Below the pieces are notes generated by a model. That model was given only the letters and a program-made list of their open reading frames with translations, did no database searches and was not told where the DNA came from. A DNA stretch of 64,000 bases, from assembly GCA_035517775.1 (NCBI GenBank), contig DATIYF010000003.1, forward strand, positions 1-64,000, given 5' to 3'. Below, piece by piece: positions 17,364 to 26,491 of this stretch (positions are counted from its first letter, which is position 1; each line of letters begins with the position of its first letter). This DNA comes from DATIYF01 sp035517775 (GTDB lineage Bacteria > Acidobacteriota > Terriglobia > Terriglobales > Acidobacteriaceae). The position numbers were made by a program, and so were the translations under genes.

Positions 17364-18410
17364 TTACTGCTGCTCCATCTGAAGAAGCGCCCTTTTGCGT
17401 TCCAGACCCCAGCGGTAGCCGCCCATGCCGCCGTCCTCGCGCAGCACGCGATGGCAGGGAATGGCCACGGCCACGGGATTGGTCGCGCAGGCCCGGGCCA
17501 CCGCCCGGGTTGCCGTCGGCCGCCCGATGCCCTTGGCCACCTCGCTATAGGACTGGGTTTCGCCGAAGGGAATGGCCTGCAGATAAGCCCATACCCGTTT
17601 CTGAAAGGCCGTGGCTTGAATGTCGAGCGGCAAAGACCGGTTTAGCTTGTGTCCCAGCATTTGCCGCAGCAGCATTTCTTTCCAGTGGGCGAGCCCGGCG
17701 TCGTCGCGGCGGCGCACGGCGAAGGGGAACTCGTGCCTCAGGCCGTGTTCCAGTTCGTCATCGGAATTGGCGAACTGAATCGCGCAAATTCCTTTGTCCG
17801 TGGCCGCGATCAGCATTCTTCCCAGGGGAGAAGAGGCGCAGGTGTAGCGAATGTGCGCGGCAATGGCGCCCCGCCGGTACTTATCTGGAGTCATGCCCAG
17901 CTGCGAGGCGGTCCGCTCGTACAGGCGGCTGCTGGAGCTGTAGCCTGCGTCATATAAAGCGCGGGTCACGGAATGCCCCGCCTGCAAATTTCGTTTGAGC
18001 TGGTTCATACGGCAGGAGTCGGCATAGGCCTTGGGGGTAATCCCCAGCACGGCCTTGAATATGCGCTGCAGATGAAACGGACTCTGGCGGAACTCCCGCC
18101 CCAGTTCGGCCAGAGTAACGGTTTCATCCAGGCGCTGTTCCAGGTAGCGGCACACCGCTTTGACCATTTCTGATTGGGGGTTTGCAGCCTCGGCCTTTGG
18201 ACGGCAGCGCAGGCAAGCCCGGTAACCGGCGCGCTCGGCTTCCTGCGGCCCGCGGAAGAAGCTGACGTTCTCGCGCCGCGGGCGCCTGGCTGCGCACGAA
18301 GGGCGGCAGTACACGCCGGTGGAAGTGACGGCAAAGACAAATTTGCCGTCAAACTCGGAATTCCGCGCCAGCACCGCCTGCCATTGCTGGTCCTCGTGGT
18401 TTCGCGTCAT
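17364..18410 (-). CDS. ada: bifunctional Ada: methyl-DNA-responsive activator and O6-methylguanine-DNA methyltransferase
   Basis: 348 aa from ATG 18410 (GGAAG upstream); an ATG at 18449 would add 13 residues. E. coli Ada is 354 aa. Zinc and methylphosphotriester cysteines are Cys35, Cys39, Cys66 and Cys69 (YCRPSC, CLRC), matching 38/42/69/72 of E. coli. An AraC-type helix-turn-helix region spans about 85-170. The C-terminal methyltransferase has the active Cys319 in PCHR (Cys321 in E. coli). The protein removes methyl groups from DNA and activates repair genes after alkylation. It converges on the LysR gene (14 bp). Confidence 0.94.
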   Translation of the reverse strand: MTRNHEDQQWQAVLARNSEFDGKFVFAVTSTGVYCRPSCAARRPRRENVSFFRGPQEAERAGYRACLRCRPKAEAANPQSEMVKAVCRYLEQRLDETVTLAELGREFRQSPFHLQRIFKAVLGITPKAYADSCRMNQLKRNLQAGHSVTRALYDAGYSSSSRLYERTASQLGMTPDKYRRGAIAAHIRYTCASSPLGRMLIAATDKGICAIQFANSDDELEHGLRHEFPFAVRRRDDAGLAHWKEMLLRQMLGHKLNRSLPLDIQATAFQKRVWAYLQAIPFGETQSYSEVAKGIGRPTATRAVARACATNPVAVAIPCHRVLREDGGMGGYRWGLERKRALLQMEQQ

Positions 18411-18590
18411 GGGTGCTTCCGTCAGATTGAGTATCACATTGGATGTCATGGCGGCAGAGTAATTCCATTCCGGGCGTTGAGCTATCCAAATCTTGCGCTC
18501 AAAGTGATTTCGCTGGGTTTGCCTGGGGCGCTCACCAAAGCGTAGATTGTTGCCATATTTTTGCTGGCAGACTTTCGGAGGAACAATTCT

Positions 18591-19097
18591 ATGAAACGGC
18601 TCCATGTGGCTCTGCTGATCTTGACCTTATGCTTCCCGTTCGCGTCGGTTGTGCGGGCGCAGTCGCCAACGGGCGTTCTTAGCGCGGAGCAGGTCAAGAA
18701 GGTCGCGCCCGGCGTGTACTTCTTCCGTGGTCAATCCGCGGGGGTGCAATTGCGCAATTCGGCCGGGTTCGCCGCCGAGGGCGGCAAACTGGTTCTCGCC
18801 GGGCTGGTAGATACCTCCGGCTATTCCAGCGATGTAGCGGCAAAGTATCAGGGCTTCCTCATCACGGAGGTGAAACTCGAGGTTGAGGGGACCGAACTGG
18901 CGCCAGGCGAGTATGGCTTTGGCTTCTCCAAAGAGGGCAAATTCCTGGTAATGGATGTAGGCGCCGACGACCTGTTTACGGTGACCGCGCACCGCGATGA
19001 GAAACTTCACCGCCCTGTCCCCTTGCAGATTGTGAAGGAAGGAGACGGATACCACTTGTATGCGGGGCGTCAGTGGGTCAGCCTGAAGGTGAAGTGA
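18591..19097 (+). CDS. secreted protein of unknown function
   Basis: 168 aa from ATG 18591 with GGAGG upstream. Residues 1-24 are a signal peptide (MKRLHVALLILTLCFPFASVVRA, cleavage after AQ). The mature part has no motif I recognise; it is rich in Gly, Val and charged residues and ends WVSLKVK, as in small all-beta periplasmic proteins. It diverges from ada. Confidence 0.75.
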   Translation: MKRLHVALLILTLCFPFASVVRAQSPTGVLSAEQVKKVAPGVYFFRGQSAGVQLRNSAGFAAEGGKLVLAGLVDTSGYSSDVAAKYQGFLITEVKLEVEGTELAPGEYGFGFSKEGKFLVMDVGADDLFTVTAHRDEKLHRPVPLQIVKEGDGYHLYAGRQWVSLKVK

Positions 19098-19152
19098 TGA
19101 CGGGCTGGCAAGAATTTCGCCGCCCGGGAGATTGGCAAAGGGCAGCGGCGGC

Positions 19153-19809
19153 TCAGTGAGTGCGAGGCTGTAGCGGCCCGAGAACCGCTGAGATGCCGGC
19201 CCGGCGGTGCAATTCGCCGAGCAGTGCCTGGGCGGCGTTCTGGTAGGTTTTGGTGGGATCGGAAGGGTCGGCCCAGACGGCGTCGTAAACCAATTGGGCC
19301 GCGGCCTTCATATCCATGTGCAAGGCAGCTTCCAGCAGATCAATGCGGGCCCGCAGCTGGTCATAGCAACTTTGGCATACCGCCGCCGGCTCCATTCCGC
19401 CGGCGTGGCTTTGGATGCGGTTGCAGCAATAGCTCTCGGAGGCGTTGATTTGCATGGCCTGGCCCGAGAGCTGGGACTTAAACTCGCGCAAAAAGCGCTC
19501 GCGCTCAGCCTCCAGCGCTGCCGCATCCACCGGTGCTTCGGCAGAGATTTCAGCGGCAGGAATGACCGCGACCGTGGGCGAAACACGCTCGGCGCTCTGG
19601 CACACGGGGCAGGCTGCGAGATCAGCAGCGTAATAGGTGCGGCACTTGGCGCAGGGCAGGCCATAGCCGGAATGCCTGGGCCCCAATTCCAGACCTGGAG
19701 CCGCTCCGCCCGGAAGCTTTTCCGCGCGTCCCAGGGGAGCGGCCGGATTCACTACCGCCTGCGCGGGCCCGCCTGGCCGCGCTGCATTAGTTTCGGTTGG
19801 GTTCATCAT
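19153..19809 (-). CDS. hypothetical zinc-ribbon protein
   Basis: 218 aa (ATG 19809 or the adjacent ATG 19806). Cysteine pairs PCAKC and CPVC (about residues 53-70) look like a zinc ribbon. A second set, YCCNR and CQSCYDQ, lies further on, in a helical region. The N-terminal 45 residues are Pro/Ala-rich and probably disordered. No enzyme motif is visible. No Shine-Dalgarno precedes the start; a 25-bp tandem duplication lies directly upstream. Function unknown. Confidence 0.65.
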   Translation of the reverse strand: MMNPTETNAARPGGPAQAVVNPAAPLGRAEKLPGGAAPGLELGPRHSGYGLPCAKCRTYYAADLAACPVCQSAERVSPTVAVIPAAEISAEAPVDAAALEAERERFLREFKSQLSGQAMQINASESYCCNRIQSHAGGMEPAAVCQSCYDQLRARIDLLEAALHMDMKAAAQLVYDAVWADPSDPTKTYQNAAQALLGELHRRAGISAVLGPLQPRTH

Positions 19810-19859
19810 TTGTATGGGTAACCCGAGCTATGCCTTGTATGGGTAACCCGAGCTATGCC
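19810..19859. repeat. perfect 25-bp tandem duplication
   Basis: The unit 19810-19834 is repeated without change at 19835-19859. Each copy holds GGGTAACCCGAGC. It touches the start of the zinc-ribbon gene, so copy number could affect its promoter. Confidence 0.85.
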
Positions 19860-20037
19860 GTCCGCTTCCAGAAAATAAGCCTGGGCAAGCTCCATTCGCT
19901 AGGTTACGGAGGTGCAAGGAGTGCTTTTTTCATTACCTTTTCCCGAATTGGGAACATCATGCTTTCAGGCCTAGAAATTGCGTTCGGTTTTAGAAGAAGG
20001 CAGGCGAAGGCCCGCGGCCGCCCTTGGGGGGTTGAAA

Positions 20038-20046
20038 TGATATACT
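20038..20046 (+). promoter_or_regulatory. extended -10 element before tatA
   Basis: TGATATACT has the TGN extension directly before TATACT. It lies 27 bp before the tatA start codon and there is no clear -35, which fits an extended -10 promoter. Confidence 0.35.
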
Positions 20047-20073
20047 CGTGCTGAGTTTTGTGGAGGAAGTTGT

Positions 20074-20256
20074 ATGCTTGAAGGCCTGCTTCAACCAATG
20101 CATTTGCTGGTGATTTTTTTTATTGCTCTTCTGGTCTTTGGCCCGAAGAAGCTGCCGGAACTGGGCAAGGGCATTGGCGAGGGCATCCGCGCGCTTAAGG
20201 ATGGGATGAAAGACCAACCTGAGGCTAAAGAGCCTAACCCTGAAGTCAAGAGCTAG
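20074..20256 (+). CDS. tatA: twin-arginine translocase subunit TatA/TatE family
   Basis: 60 aa, preceded by GGAGG. One N-terminal membrane helix (LLVIFFIALLVFG, residues 11-23), the FGPKKLPELGKGIGEG hinge and amphipathic helix typical of TatA, and a short charged tail. TatA forms the pore through which folded proteins leave the cytoplasm. No tatB or tatC is nearby. It stands alone between the zinc-ribbon gene and the RND genes. Confidence 0.9.
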   Translation: MLEGLLQPMHLLVIFFIALLVFGPKKLPELGKGIGEGIRALKDGMKDQPEAKEPNPEVKS

Positions 20257-20523
20257 TTTTCGCCGTTCCCGCCCGCAGCCGCTCCGCTTGCGTCCCGACA
20301 GCTGGACCGCCCAGGGCTGAGCCGCTCTCGAAGCGCTGGCTCAGGCTGGTGCGCCTTGCCGCCAGGCTAACAAACTGTGCATCGCCGTAAAGGGCGGGAG
20401 AATCCAAGTTTGAAGCGGGAACCCCGCCGGGATTGCCGCGTCCGAACATTCAGGCTCAGCATCCAGGATTGAGCAGGCAAAGGGCATCGGCTGTACGGGC
20501 AGTAACCGCCCCATAGGAAACCT

Positions 20524-23500
20524 ATGTGGATCGTCCGGCTGGCCTTGCGCCGGCCTTACACATTTGTAGTGCTTGCGCTGTTGCTCCTGATTCTGGGGCC
20601 GCTGGTTATTCTCCGCACGCCCACCGACATCTTTCCCAACATTGATATTCCGGTGGTCAGCATCATCTGGAACTACCAGGGCCTGGATGCGCAGGACATG
20701 TCTAACCGCATCGTCTTCGTGACTGAGCGCGCACTCACCACGCTGGTGGATAACATCGGGCACATCGAGTCGCAGTCTCTGAACGGCGTGGCCGTAGTCA
20801 AGGTCTTCTTTCAGCCCAATGCCGATATTGACAAGGCCATCGCGCAGGTTACGGCCATCTCCCAGACCCAGCTGCGGCAGCTTCCGCCGGGCACCACGCC
20901 GCCCCTCGTCATCACCTACACGGCCTCCAGCGTGCCCATCCTGCAGCTTTCGCTTTCGGGAGAGAAGCTTTCGGAGCAACAGCTGTTCGACTACGCCACG
21001 AATTTCATCCGCACGCGACTGATTACCGTGCCTGGCTGCGCCGTGCCCTGGCCCTATGGGGGCAAGCAGCGCCAGGTGCAGGTGGACCTGGATCCGGCGG
21101 CGCTGCAAGCGAAAGGCCTGTCGCCGATGGATGTGGTCAATGCCATCAGCGCGCAGAACCTGATTCTGCCCAGCGGCACCTCGAAGATCGGCTCGCTCGA
21201 ATACCAGGTGAATATGAACGGCAGCCCGCAGACCATTGCGGAGCTGAACCGCCTGCCGATCAAAACAATTGGCAATACGACCATCTACATCCAGGACGTC
21301 GCCCACGTGCGCGACGGTTTTCCGCCGCAAACCAATATCGTGCGGGTGAACGGCCGCCGCGCCACGCTGATGACCATTCTCAAGGCCGGCAATGCCTCAA
21401 CCCTGAGCGTGATCTCAGGCGTGAAAGACATGCTGCCGGAGATTCTGTCGTCTGTTCCCCCCGAACTGCACGTGCAGCCGCTGGCCGATCAGTCCATATT
21501 CGTGCGCGCTTCGATTGATGGGGTGGTGAAGGAAGCGACCATCGCCGCCTGCCTGACGGCGCTGATGATCCTGATCTTTCTGGGCAGCTGGCGCAGCACC
21601 ATTATCATTGCCACGTCGATTCCGCTGGCCATCCTGACCTCCATCATTGTGCTCAGCGCGCTGGGCGAGACGATCAACATCATGACCCTGGGAGGCCTGG
21701 CCCTGGCGGTGGGCATCCTGGTAGATGACGCCACGGTCGAGATAGAGAACATCAACCGCAATGCGGCCATGGGCAAGGAAATTCAGCACGCCATTCTCGA
21801 TGGCGCGCAGCAGATCGCCGTTCCGGCCTTCGTTTCCACGCTCGCGATCTGCATCGTGTTCGTGCCCATGTTCTTCCTCACCGGCGTGGCCAAGTATCTG
21901 TTTGTGCCGCTGGCCGAGGCCGTGGTTTTCGCCATGCTGGCGTCTTATCTTCTGTCGCGGACCCTGGTCCCGACCCTGGCCAAGTATCTTCTGCGCGGCC
22001 ACGAGGAAGACGCGGCGCTTATCGCGAAGAGCAGCCGGAACCCCTTCGTCCGCATGCAGGCGCGCTTTGAAGCAGGCTTCGAACGCTTCCGCGAACGCTA
22101 CCACCGCTGGCTGCAGGGCTGCCTGCACCACCGCAAGGCTTTCCTGTGGGGATTCTTCGGCGCTTGCGTGCTCTCCTGTGTTGTGCTGGTTCCCTGGCTG
22201 GGCGAGGACTTTTTTCCCTCCGTGGACGCCGGCCAGTTCAAGCTGCACATTCGCGCCCGCGCCGGCACGCGCATTGAAGAGACGGCGCGCATTTGCGACC
22301 TGGTGGAAGGCTCCATCCGCCAGCAGATTCCGCGGAGAGAGATCGCCAGCATCATTGACAATATTGGCCTGCCCTACAGCGGCATCAATCTTTCGTACAG
22401 CAACTCCGCGCCGGTGGGGCCGGCTGACGCCGATATCATGGTCAGCCTGGCGCCCCGGCATCGCCCCACGGCGGATTACATTCATGATCTGCGCCTGCGG
22501 CTGCCGCGGGAATTTCCCGGCGTGGAGTTTTCTTTTCTGCCCGCCGATATCGTGAGCCAGATTCTGAACTTCGGTCTGCCTGCGCCCATTGATATTCAAG
22601 TGGCAGGCTATAACCTCGAAGGCAACCGCGACTTCGCCGATAACCTGATGCGGCAGATTCGCCGCGTCCCCGGCACCGTGGACCTGCACATTCAGCAGCC
22701 CTTCGACGAACCCTATCTCAATATTGATGTGGACCGCACCAAGGCGCAGCAGGTGGGATTCTCCCAACGCGATGTGGCCACCAACCTGCTGGTTTCTCTA
22801 AGCGGCAGTTTCCAGACCACGCCGGAGTTCTGGCTCAATCCTCAGACGGGCGTGAGTTATTCCATCGCCACGCAGACTCCGCAATACCGCGTGAATTCTC
22901 TGCAGGACCTGGAAAATATCCCGGTTAGCGGCGAGAGCGGAGCACACCCCGAAATTCTGGCCGATCTGGCTTCCATACAGCGCGGCACCGGCATGGCCGC
23001 AGTTTCGCACTACAACATTCAGCCGCTGATTGATATTTACGGATCGGTGCAAGGGCGCGATCTGGGCGGCGTGTCATCGGATATCAACCGGGTGATTGCG
23101 CAAGCGCGCAACCAGCTGCCACGCGGCTCGCAGCTTCACGTGCGGGGACAGATCGAGACCATGGTTTCTTCTTATACAGGCTTGCTGAGCGGCCTGTTCT
23201 TTTCGATTCTGCTGGTGTACCTGCTGATCGTGGTCAACTTCCAGTCGTGGCTCGATCCCTTTATCATCATTTCGGCGCTGCCGGCGGCCTTGACGGGCAT
23301 CGTGTGGATTCTGTTCGTCACCCACACCACTATCAGCGTGCCCGCGCTGATCGGCTCTATCATGTGCATGGGGGTGGCCACCGCCAACAGCATCCTGGTG
23401 GTCAGCTTTGCCAAAGAACAGATGGCGGAGGGCAAAGACGCGCTGGCGGCCGCGCAGCAGGCCGGTTTTACGCGCTTCCGCCCGGTGCTGATGACCGCCC

Positions 23501-23694
23501 TTGCCATGATTATCGGCATGGTGCCGATGGCACTGGGGCTGGGCGAAGGGGGCGAGCAGAATGCCCCGCTGGGCCGCGCCGTGATCGGCGGGCTGCTTTT
23601 TGCCACGGTCGCGACCCTGTTTTTTGTGCCAGTATTCTTCAGCCTGCTGCACGGAATGCGAAAGACGGCGGCGGAGAAGGAGGCGCGCCACTAG
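20524..23694 (+). CDS. RND family efflux permease (HAE1/AcrB-like)
   Basis: 1056 aa, normal for the family. N-terminal membrane helix, periplasmic loop PTDIFPNIDIPVVSI, then TM helices 2-6 with LALAVGILVDDATVEIEN, which carries the proton-relay acidic pair in helix 4. A second periplasmic half and TM 7-12 follow, with GSIMCMGVATANSILVVSFA. It is the inner-membrane pump of a tripartite exporter; the adaptor and outer-membrane channel follow in order. Substrates cannot be deduced; no metal-specific motif of CzcA type is evident. Confidence 0.93.
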   Translation: MWIVRLALRRPYTFVVLALLLLILGPLVILRTPTDIFPNIDIPVVSIIWNYQGLDAQDMSNRIVFVTERALTTLVDNIGHIESQSLNGVAVVKVFFQPNADIDKAIAQVTAISQTQLRQLPPGTTPPLVITYTASSVPILQLSLSGEKLSEQQLFDYATNFIRTRLITVPGCAVPWPYGGKQRQVQVDLDPAALQAKGLSPMDVVNAISAQNLILPSGTSKIGSLEYQVNMNGSPQTIAELNRLPIKTIGNTTIYIQDVAHVRDGFPPQTNIVRVNGRRATLMTILKAGNASTLSVISGVKDMLPEILSSVPPELHVQPLADQSIFVRASIDGVVKEATIAACLTALMILIFLGSWRSTIIIATSIPLAILTSIIVLSALGETINIMTLGGLALAVGILVDDATVEIENINRNAAMGKEIQHAILDGAQQIAVPAFVSTLAICIVFVPMFFLTGVAKYLFVPLAEAVVFAMLASYLLSRTLVPTLAKYLLRGHEEDAALIAKSSRNPFVRMQARFEAGFERFRERYHRWLQGCLHHRKAFLWGFFGACVLSCVVLVPWLGEDFFPSVDAGQFKLHIRARAGTRIEETARICDLVEGSIRQQIPRREIASIIDNIGLPYSGINLSYSNSAPVGPADADIMVSLAPRHRPTADYIHDLRLRLPREFPGVEFSFLPADIVSQILNFGLPAPIDIQVAGYNLEGNRDFADNLMRQIRRVPGTVDLHIQQPFDEPYLNIDVDRTKAQQVGFSQRDVATNLLVSLSGSFQTTPEFWLNPQTGVSYSIATQTPQYRVNSLQDLENIPVSGESGAHPEILADLASIQRGTGMAAVSHYNIQPLIDIYGSVQGRDLGGVSSDINRVIAQARNQLPRGSQLHVRGQIETMVSSYTGLLSGLFFSILLVYLLIVVNFQSWLDPFIIISALPAALTGIVWILFVTHTTISVPALIGSIMCMGVATANSILVVSFAKEQMAEGKDALAAAQQAGFTRFRPVLMTALAMIIGMVPMALGLGEGGEQNAPLGRAVIGGLLFATVATLFFVPVFFSLLHGMRKTAAEKEARH

Positions 23695-23718
23695 ACCTTG
23701 GCTTAGCGGCCGGCGCAT

Positions 23719-24927
23719 ATGAAAACGGAACAGGACTTTCGGGAAGGCACTACGGCCCCGGCCCCGGAGCCGCAACCGGCACGCCGCCGGGGGCGCTGGC
23801 TGCTGGCGCTGCTTGCCTTCGTGGCCGTCGTAGTGGTGGTCATCGCCGGCATCCTGCCGCGCATTCAGGCCCGAAACACTCTCGCCCGCGAAACCGCCGA
23901 GATGGCCATTCCCACGGTCTCGGTCGTTGAGCCGCAACGTACGGCGCCATCGCAGGAGCTGGTTCTACCCGCGAACGTGCAGGCCTACATGGATGCTCCG
24001 ATCTACGCCCGCACCAGTGGATATCTCAAACGCTGGTATGCGGATATCGGTACGCACGTGAAGGCCGGCCAGCTTCTGGCGGAAATTGAAACTCCTGAAG
24101 TGGATGAGCAGCTTCGCCAGGCGCGCGCCGACCTCGCCACCGCACAAGCCAACCTCAATCTCGCGAAGATCACCGCCGACCGCTATGCCGGCCTGCTCAA
24201 GAGCGACTCCGTCTCGAAGCAGGATGCTGATAACGCCGCAGGCGACTACGCCGCCAAGAAAGCCAGTTTGCAATCGGCCGAGGCCAACGTGAGCCGGCTG
24301 CAGCAGATGGAATCCTTCAGCCGCATTTATGCGCCCTTCAGCGGCGTAATCAGCGCCCGCAACACTGATATCGGCGCGCTGATTGATTCCGGCAGCAGCG
24401 GCGGCACCCGCACCGAGCTGTTTCACATCGTTCAGCCCGATAAATTGCGCGTGTACGTGAATGTTCCCGAAGCTTATTCGCAGGCGGCGAAGCCCGGCAT
24501 GAGCGCCGATTTGACTTTGGACGAATTCCCCGGCCGCCACTTCCAGGGCACTCTGGTGCGCACCGCCAACGCCATTGATGCCTCCACCCGCACCTTGCTG
24601 GTTGAGATCGAAGTCAACAACCCGACCGGGACTCTGCTGGCGGGCGCTTATGCGCAGGTGCATCTCAAGCTGCCCACGCCTGCCACCTCTTTCATCCTGC
24701 CGGTGAACGCGCTGATTTTTCGCCGTGAAGGCCTGCGCGTGGCCGTGGTTCCCGATGGCCATCATGTTCAGCTGAGACCCATTACCATGGGGCGCGATTT
24801 CGGAACCGAGGTAGAAGTGGCGGCCGGCCTCGAACCAAACGATCAGGTGATCGTGAATCCTCCGGATTCGATCGGCTCGGGGGAAGAGGTCCGCGTCACC
24901 ACCCAGCAGACCAAAGGACTGCACTAG
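23719..24927 (+). CDS. RND efflux periplasmic adaptor (membrane fusion protein)
   Basis: 402 aa. N-terminal membrane anchor at about 27-50 (WLLALLAFVAVVVVVIAGIL), biotinyl-lipoyl-like half (YARTSGYLKRWYADIGTHVKAGQLLAEIETPE), coiled-coil hairpin at about 125-195, second lipoyl half (IYAPFSGVISARNTDIGALI), then beta-barrel and membrane-proximal domains. It links the permease to the outer-membrane channel. The stop overlaps the start of the next gene. Confidence 0.92.
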   Translation: MKTEQDFREGTTAPAPEPQPARRRGRWLLALLAFVAVVVVVIAGILPRIQARNTLARETAEMAIPTVSVVEPQRTAPSQELVLPANVQAYMDAPIYARTSGYLKRWYADIGTHVKAGQLLAEIETPEVDEQLRQARADLATAQANLNLAKITADRYAGLLKSDSVSKQDADNAAGDYAAKKASLQSAEANVSRLQQMESFSRIYAPFSGVISARNTDIGALIDSGSSGGTRTELFHIVQPDKLRVYVNVPEAYSQAAKPGMSADLTLDEFPGRHFQGTLVRTANAIDASTRTLLVEIEVNNPTGTLLAGAYAQVHLKLPTPATSFILPVNALIFRREGLRVAVVPDGHHVQLRPITMGRDFGTEVEVAAGLEPNDQVIVNPPDSIGSGEEVRVTTQQTKGLH

Positions 24928-26456
24928 TGATGGGCGGCATGGCACCAGATGCCTCGCGAGAGCGGAGCACTCCCTCCCTGGCCTTCCGAGCAGCGCAGCG
25001 GCGAGGAATCTGCCTTTGGCTCTTTGCTTTGCTGTTGCTCTGTGCCGCCTGCTCCGTCGGTCCGCGCTACTCACGGCCCTCCGCTCCCATTCCGCCCGCG
25101 TATAAAGAAACGCCCGAGAACTGGAAGCTGGCCCAGCCCGCCGACCAGGCGCTCAAGGGGAACTGGTGGGAGATTTACCAAGACCCGCAACTAAACGCGC
25201 TGGAAGAAAAGATCGCGGTCTCGAACCAGAGCCTGAAGGCGGCGCAGGAGCAATTTCTGCAGGCGCGCGCCATCGTGGGCGAGAACCGCTCGCAGTATTA
25301 CCCGACCGCGACTGTTGGCGCCTCAGCCTCGCGCAACCGGCTATCGAAGAATCGCCCGCTGCTCGGGGCCACCACCGACTACACCGATCTGAATCTGCCG
25401 GTGGACGTATCGTATGAATTTGATGTCTGGGGACGCGTGCGGCGCAGCGTCGAAGCCGCCCGCGCGCAGGAGCAGGCCACGGCCTCTGACGTGCAATCGC
25501 TCAGCCTGAGCCTGCACGCCGAGCTGGCTATGGATTATTTCTCCGCCCGCGCGCTCGATGCGGAGACGGAACTGCTCCACTCCACGGTGAAGGCCTATGA
25601 AAAGGCCCTGCAGCTCACCGAAAACCGCTTCCGTGGCGGCGTCGCGTCGCAAGTGGATGTCACCCAGGCCGAGACGCAACTCGAAACCACGCGCGCGCAG
25701 GCGCTTGACCTGGGAGTTCAGCGCGCGCAATACGAACATGCGATTGCTGTATTGACCGGCGAGCCGGCTTCCGCTTTCACTTTGCCGCCTGCGCCGCTGA
25801 AAGCCGCTCCGCCCGTCATTCCACCCGGGTTGCCCGCGCAACTGCTCGAGCGCCGTCCGGATATTGCCTCGAGCGAGCGCCTCATCGCCGCCGCCAATGC
25901 CCAGATCGGCATCGCTCGCGCCGCCTATTTTCCCTCGCTCACTCTCAATGCCAGTGGAGGCTTCGAAGGCACCACCATCTCCAACTGGCTGACCGGCCCC
26001 AGCGGATTCGCCGCCGCCGGACTGTCGGCTGTCGAGCTGGCCTTCGATGGCGGCCGCCGCCGCGCCGTCTCCGACCAGGCCCGCGCCGCATACCATCAGG
26101 CGGTCGCCAACTATCGCGGCGACGTGCTCACCGCTTTTCAGGAAGTGGAGGACAATCTCGCGGCCCTGCGCATCTTGGAGCAGGAAGCCAGCACGCAGGA
26201 TGCGGCCGTGCGCGCCGCCGAGCATTCTTTGTCGCTCTCGAATAATCGCTATCGTGGAGGCGTGGCCAATTATCTTGAAGTCATCACCGCACAAAGCGCC
26301 GCACTCTCGGATGAGCGCGCGGCGGTGCAGATCTCGGGCCGCCGCATGGTGGATAGCGTCCTGCTGATCAAGGCGCTGGGCGGGGGCTGGGCTATCTCAA
26401 GCCTGCCTACCACTACACAGAATGCGCCGGGTAAGGCGTCGCCGACCGGGCAGTAG
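24927..26456 (+). CDS. RND efflux outer-membrane factor, NodT/OprM-type lipoprotein
   Basis: 509 aa from GTG 24927, which overlaps the adaptor stop by one base; ATG 24930 is also possible. A lipobox (LLCAAC, then SVGPRYSRP) marks a lipoprotein. Two OEP repeats follow, with the usual NRYRGGVANYLEVITAQ near the C-terminus and a related NRFRGGVASQVDVTQAE in the first half. It forms the trimeric outer-membrane tunnel of the pump encoded just upstream. Confidence 0.92.
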   Translation: MMGGMAPDASRERSTPSLAFRAAQRRGICLWLFALLLLCAACSVGPRYSRPSAPIPPAYKETPENWKLAQPADQALKGNWWEIYQDPQLNALEEKIAVSNQSLKAAQEQFLQARAIVGENRSQYYPTATVGASASRNRLSKNRPLLGATTDYTDLNLPVDVSYEFDVWGRVRRSVEAARAQEQATASDVQSLSLSLHAELAMDYFSARALDAETELLHSTVKAYEKALQLTENRFRGGVASQVDVTQAETQLETTRAQALDLGVQRAQYEHAIAVLTGEPASAFTLPPAPLKAAPPVIPPGLPAQLLERRPDIASSERLIAAANAQIGIARAAYFPSLTLNASGGFEGTTISNWLTGPSGFAAAGLSAVELAFDGGRRRAVSDQARAAYHQAVANYRGDVLTAFQEVEDNLAALRILEQEASTQDAAVRAAEHSLSLSNNRYRGGVANYLEVITAQSAALSDERAAVQISGRRMVDSVLLIKALGGGWAISSLPTTTQNAPGKASPTGQ

Positions 26457-26491
26457 CACTCCCTCCGCGTTCTCGGTGGTTAGGCCGGGCC

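Noticed and set aside
21415..22767. 450-codon open frame on the - strand
   Set aside because: It lies inside the RND permease gene on the opposite strand and is rich in His, Arg and Gln, as expected for the complement of a GC-rich gene.
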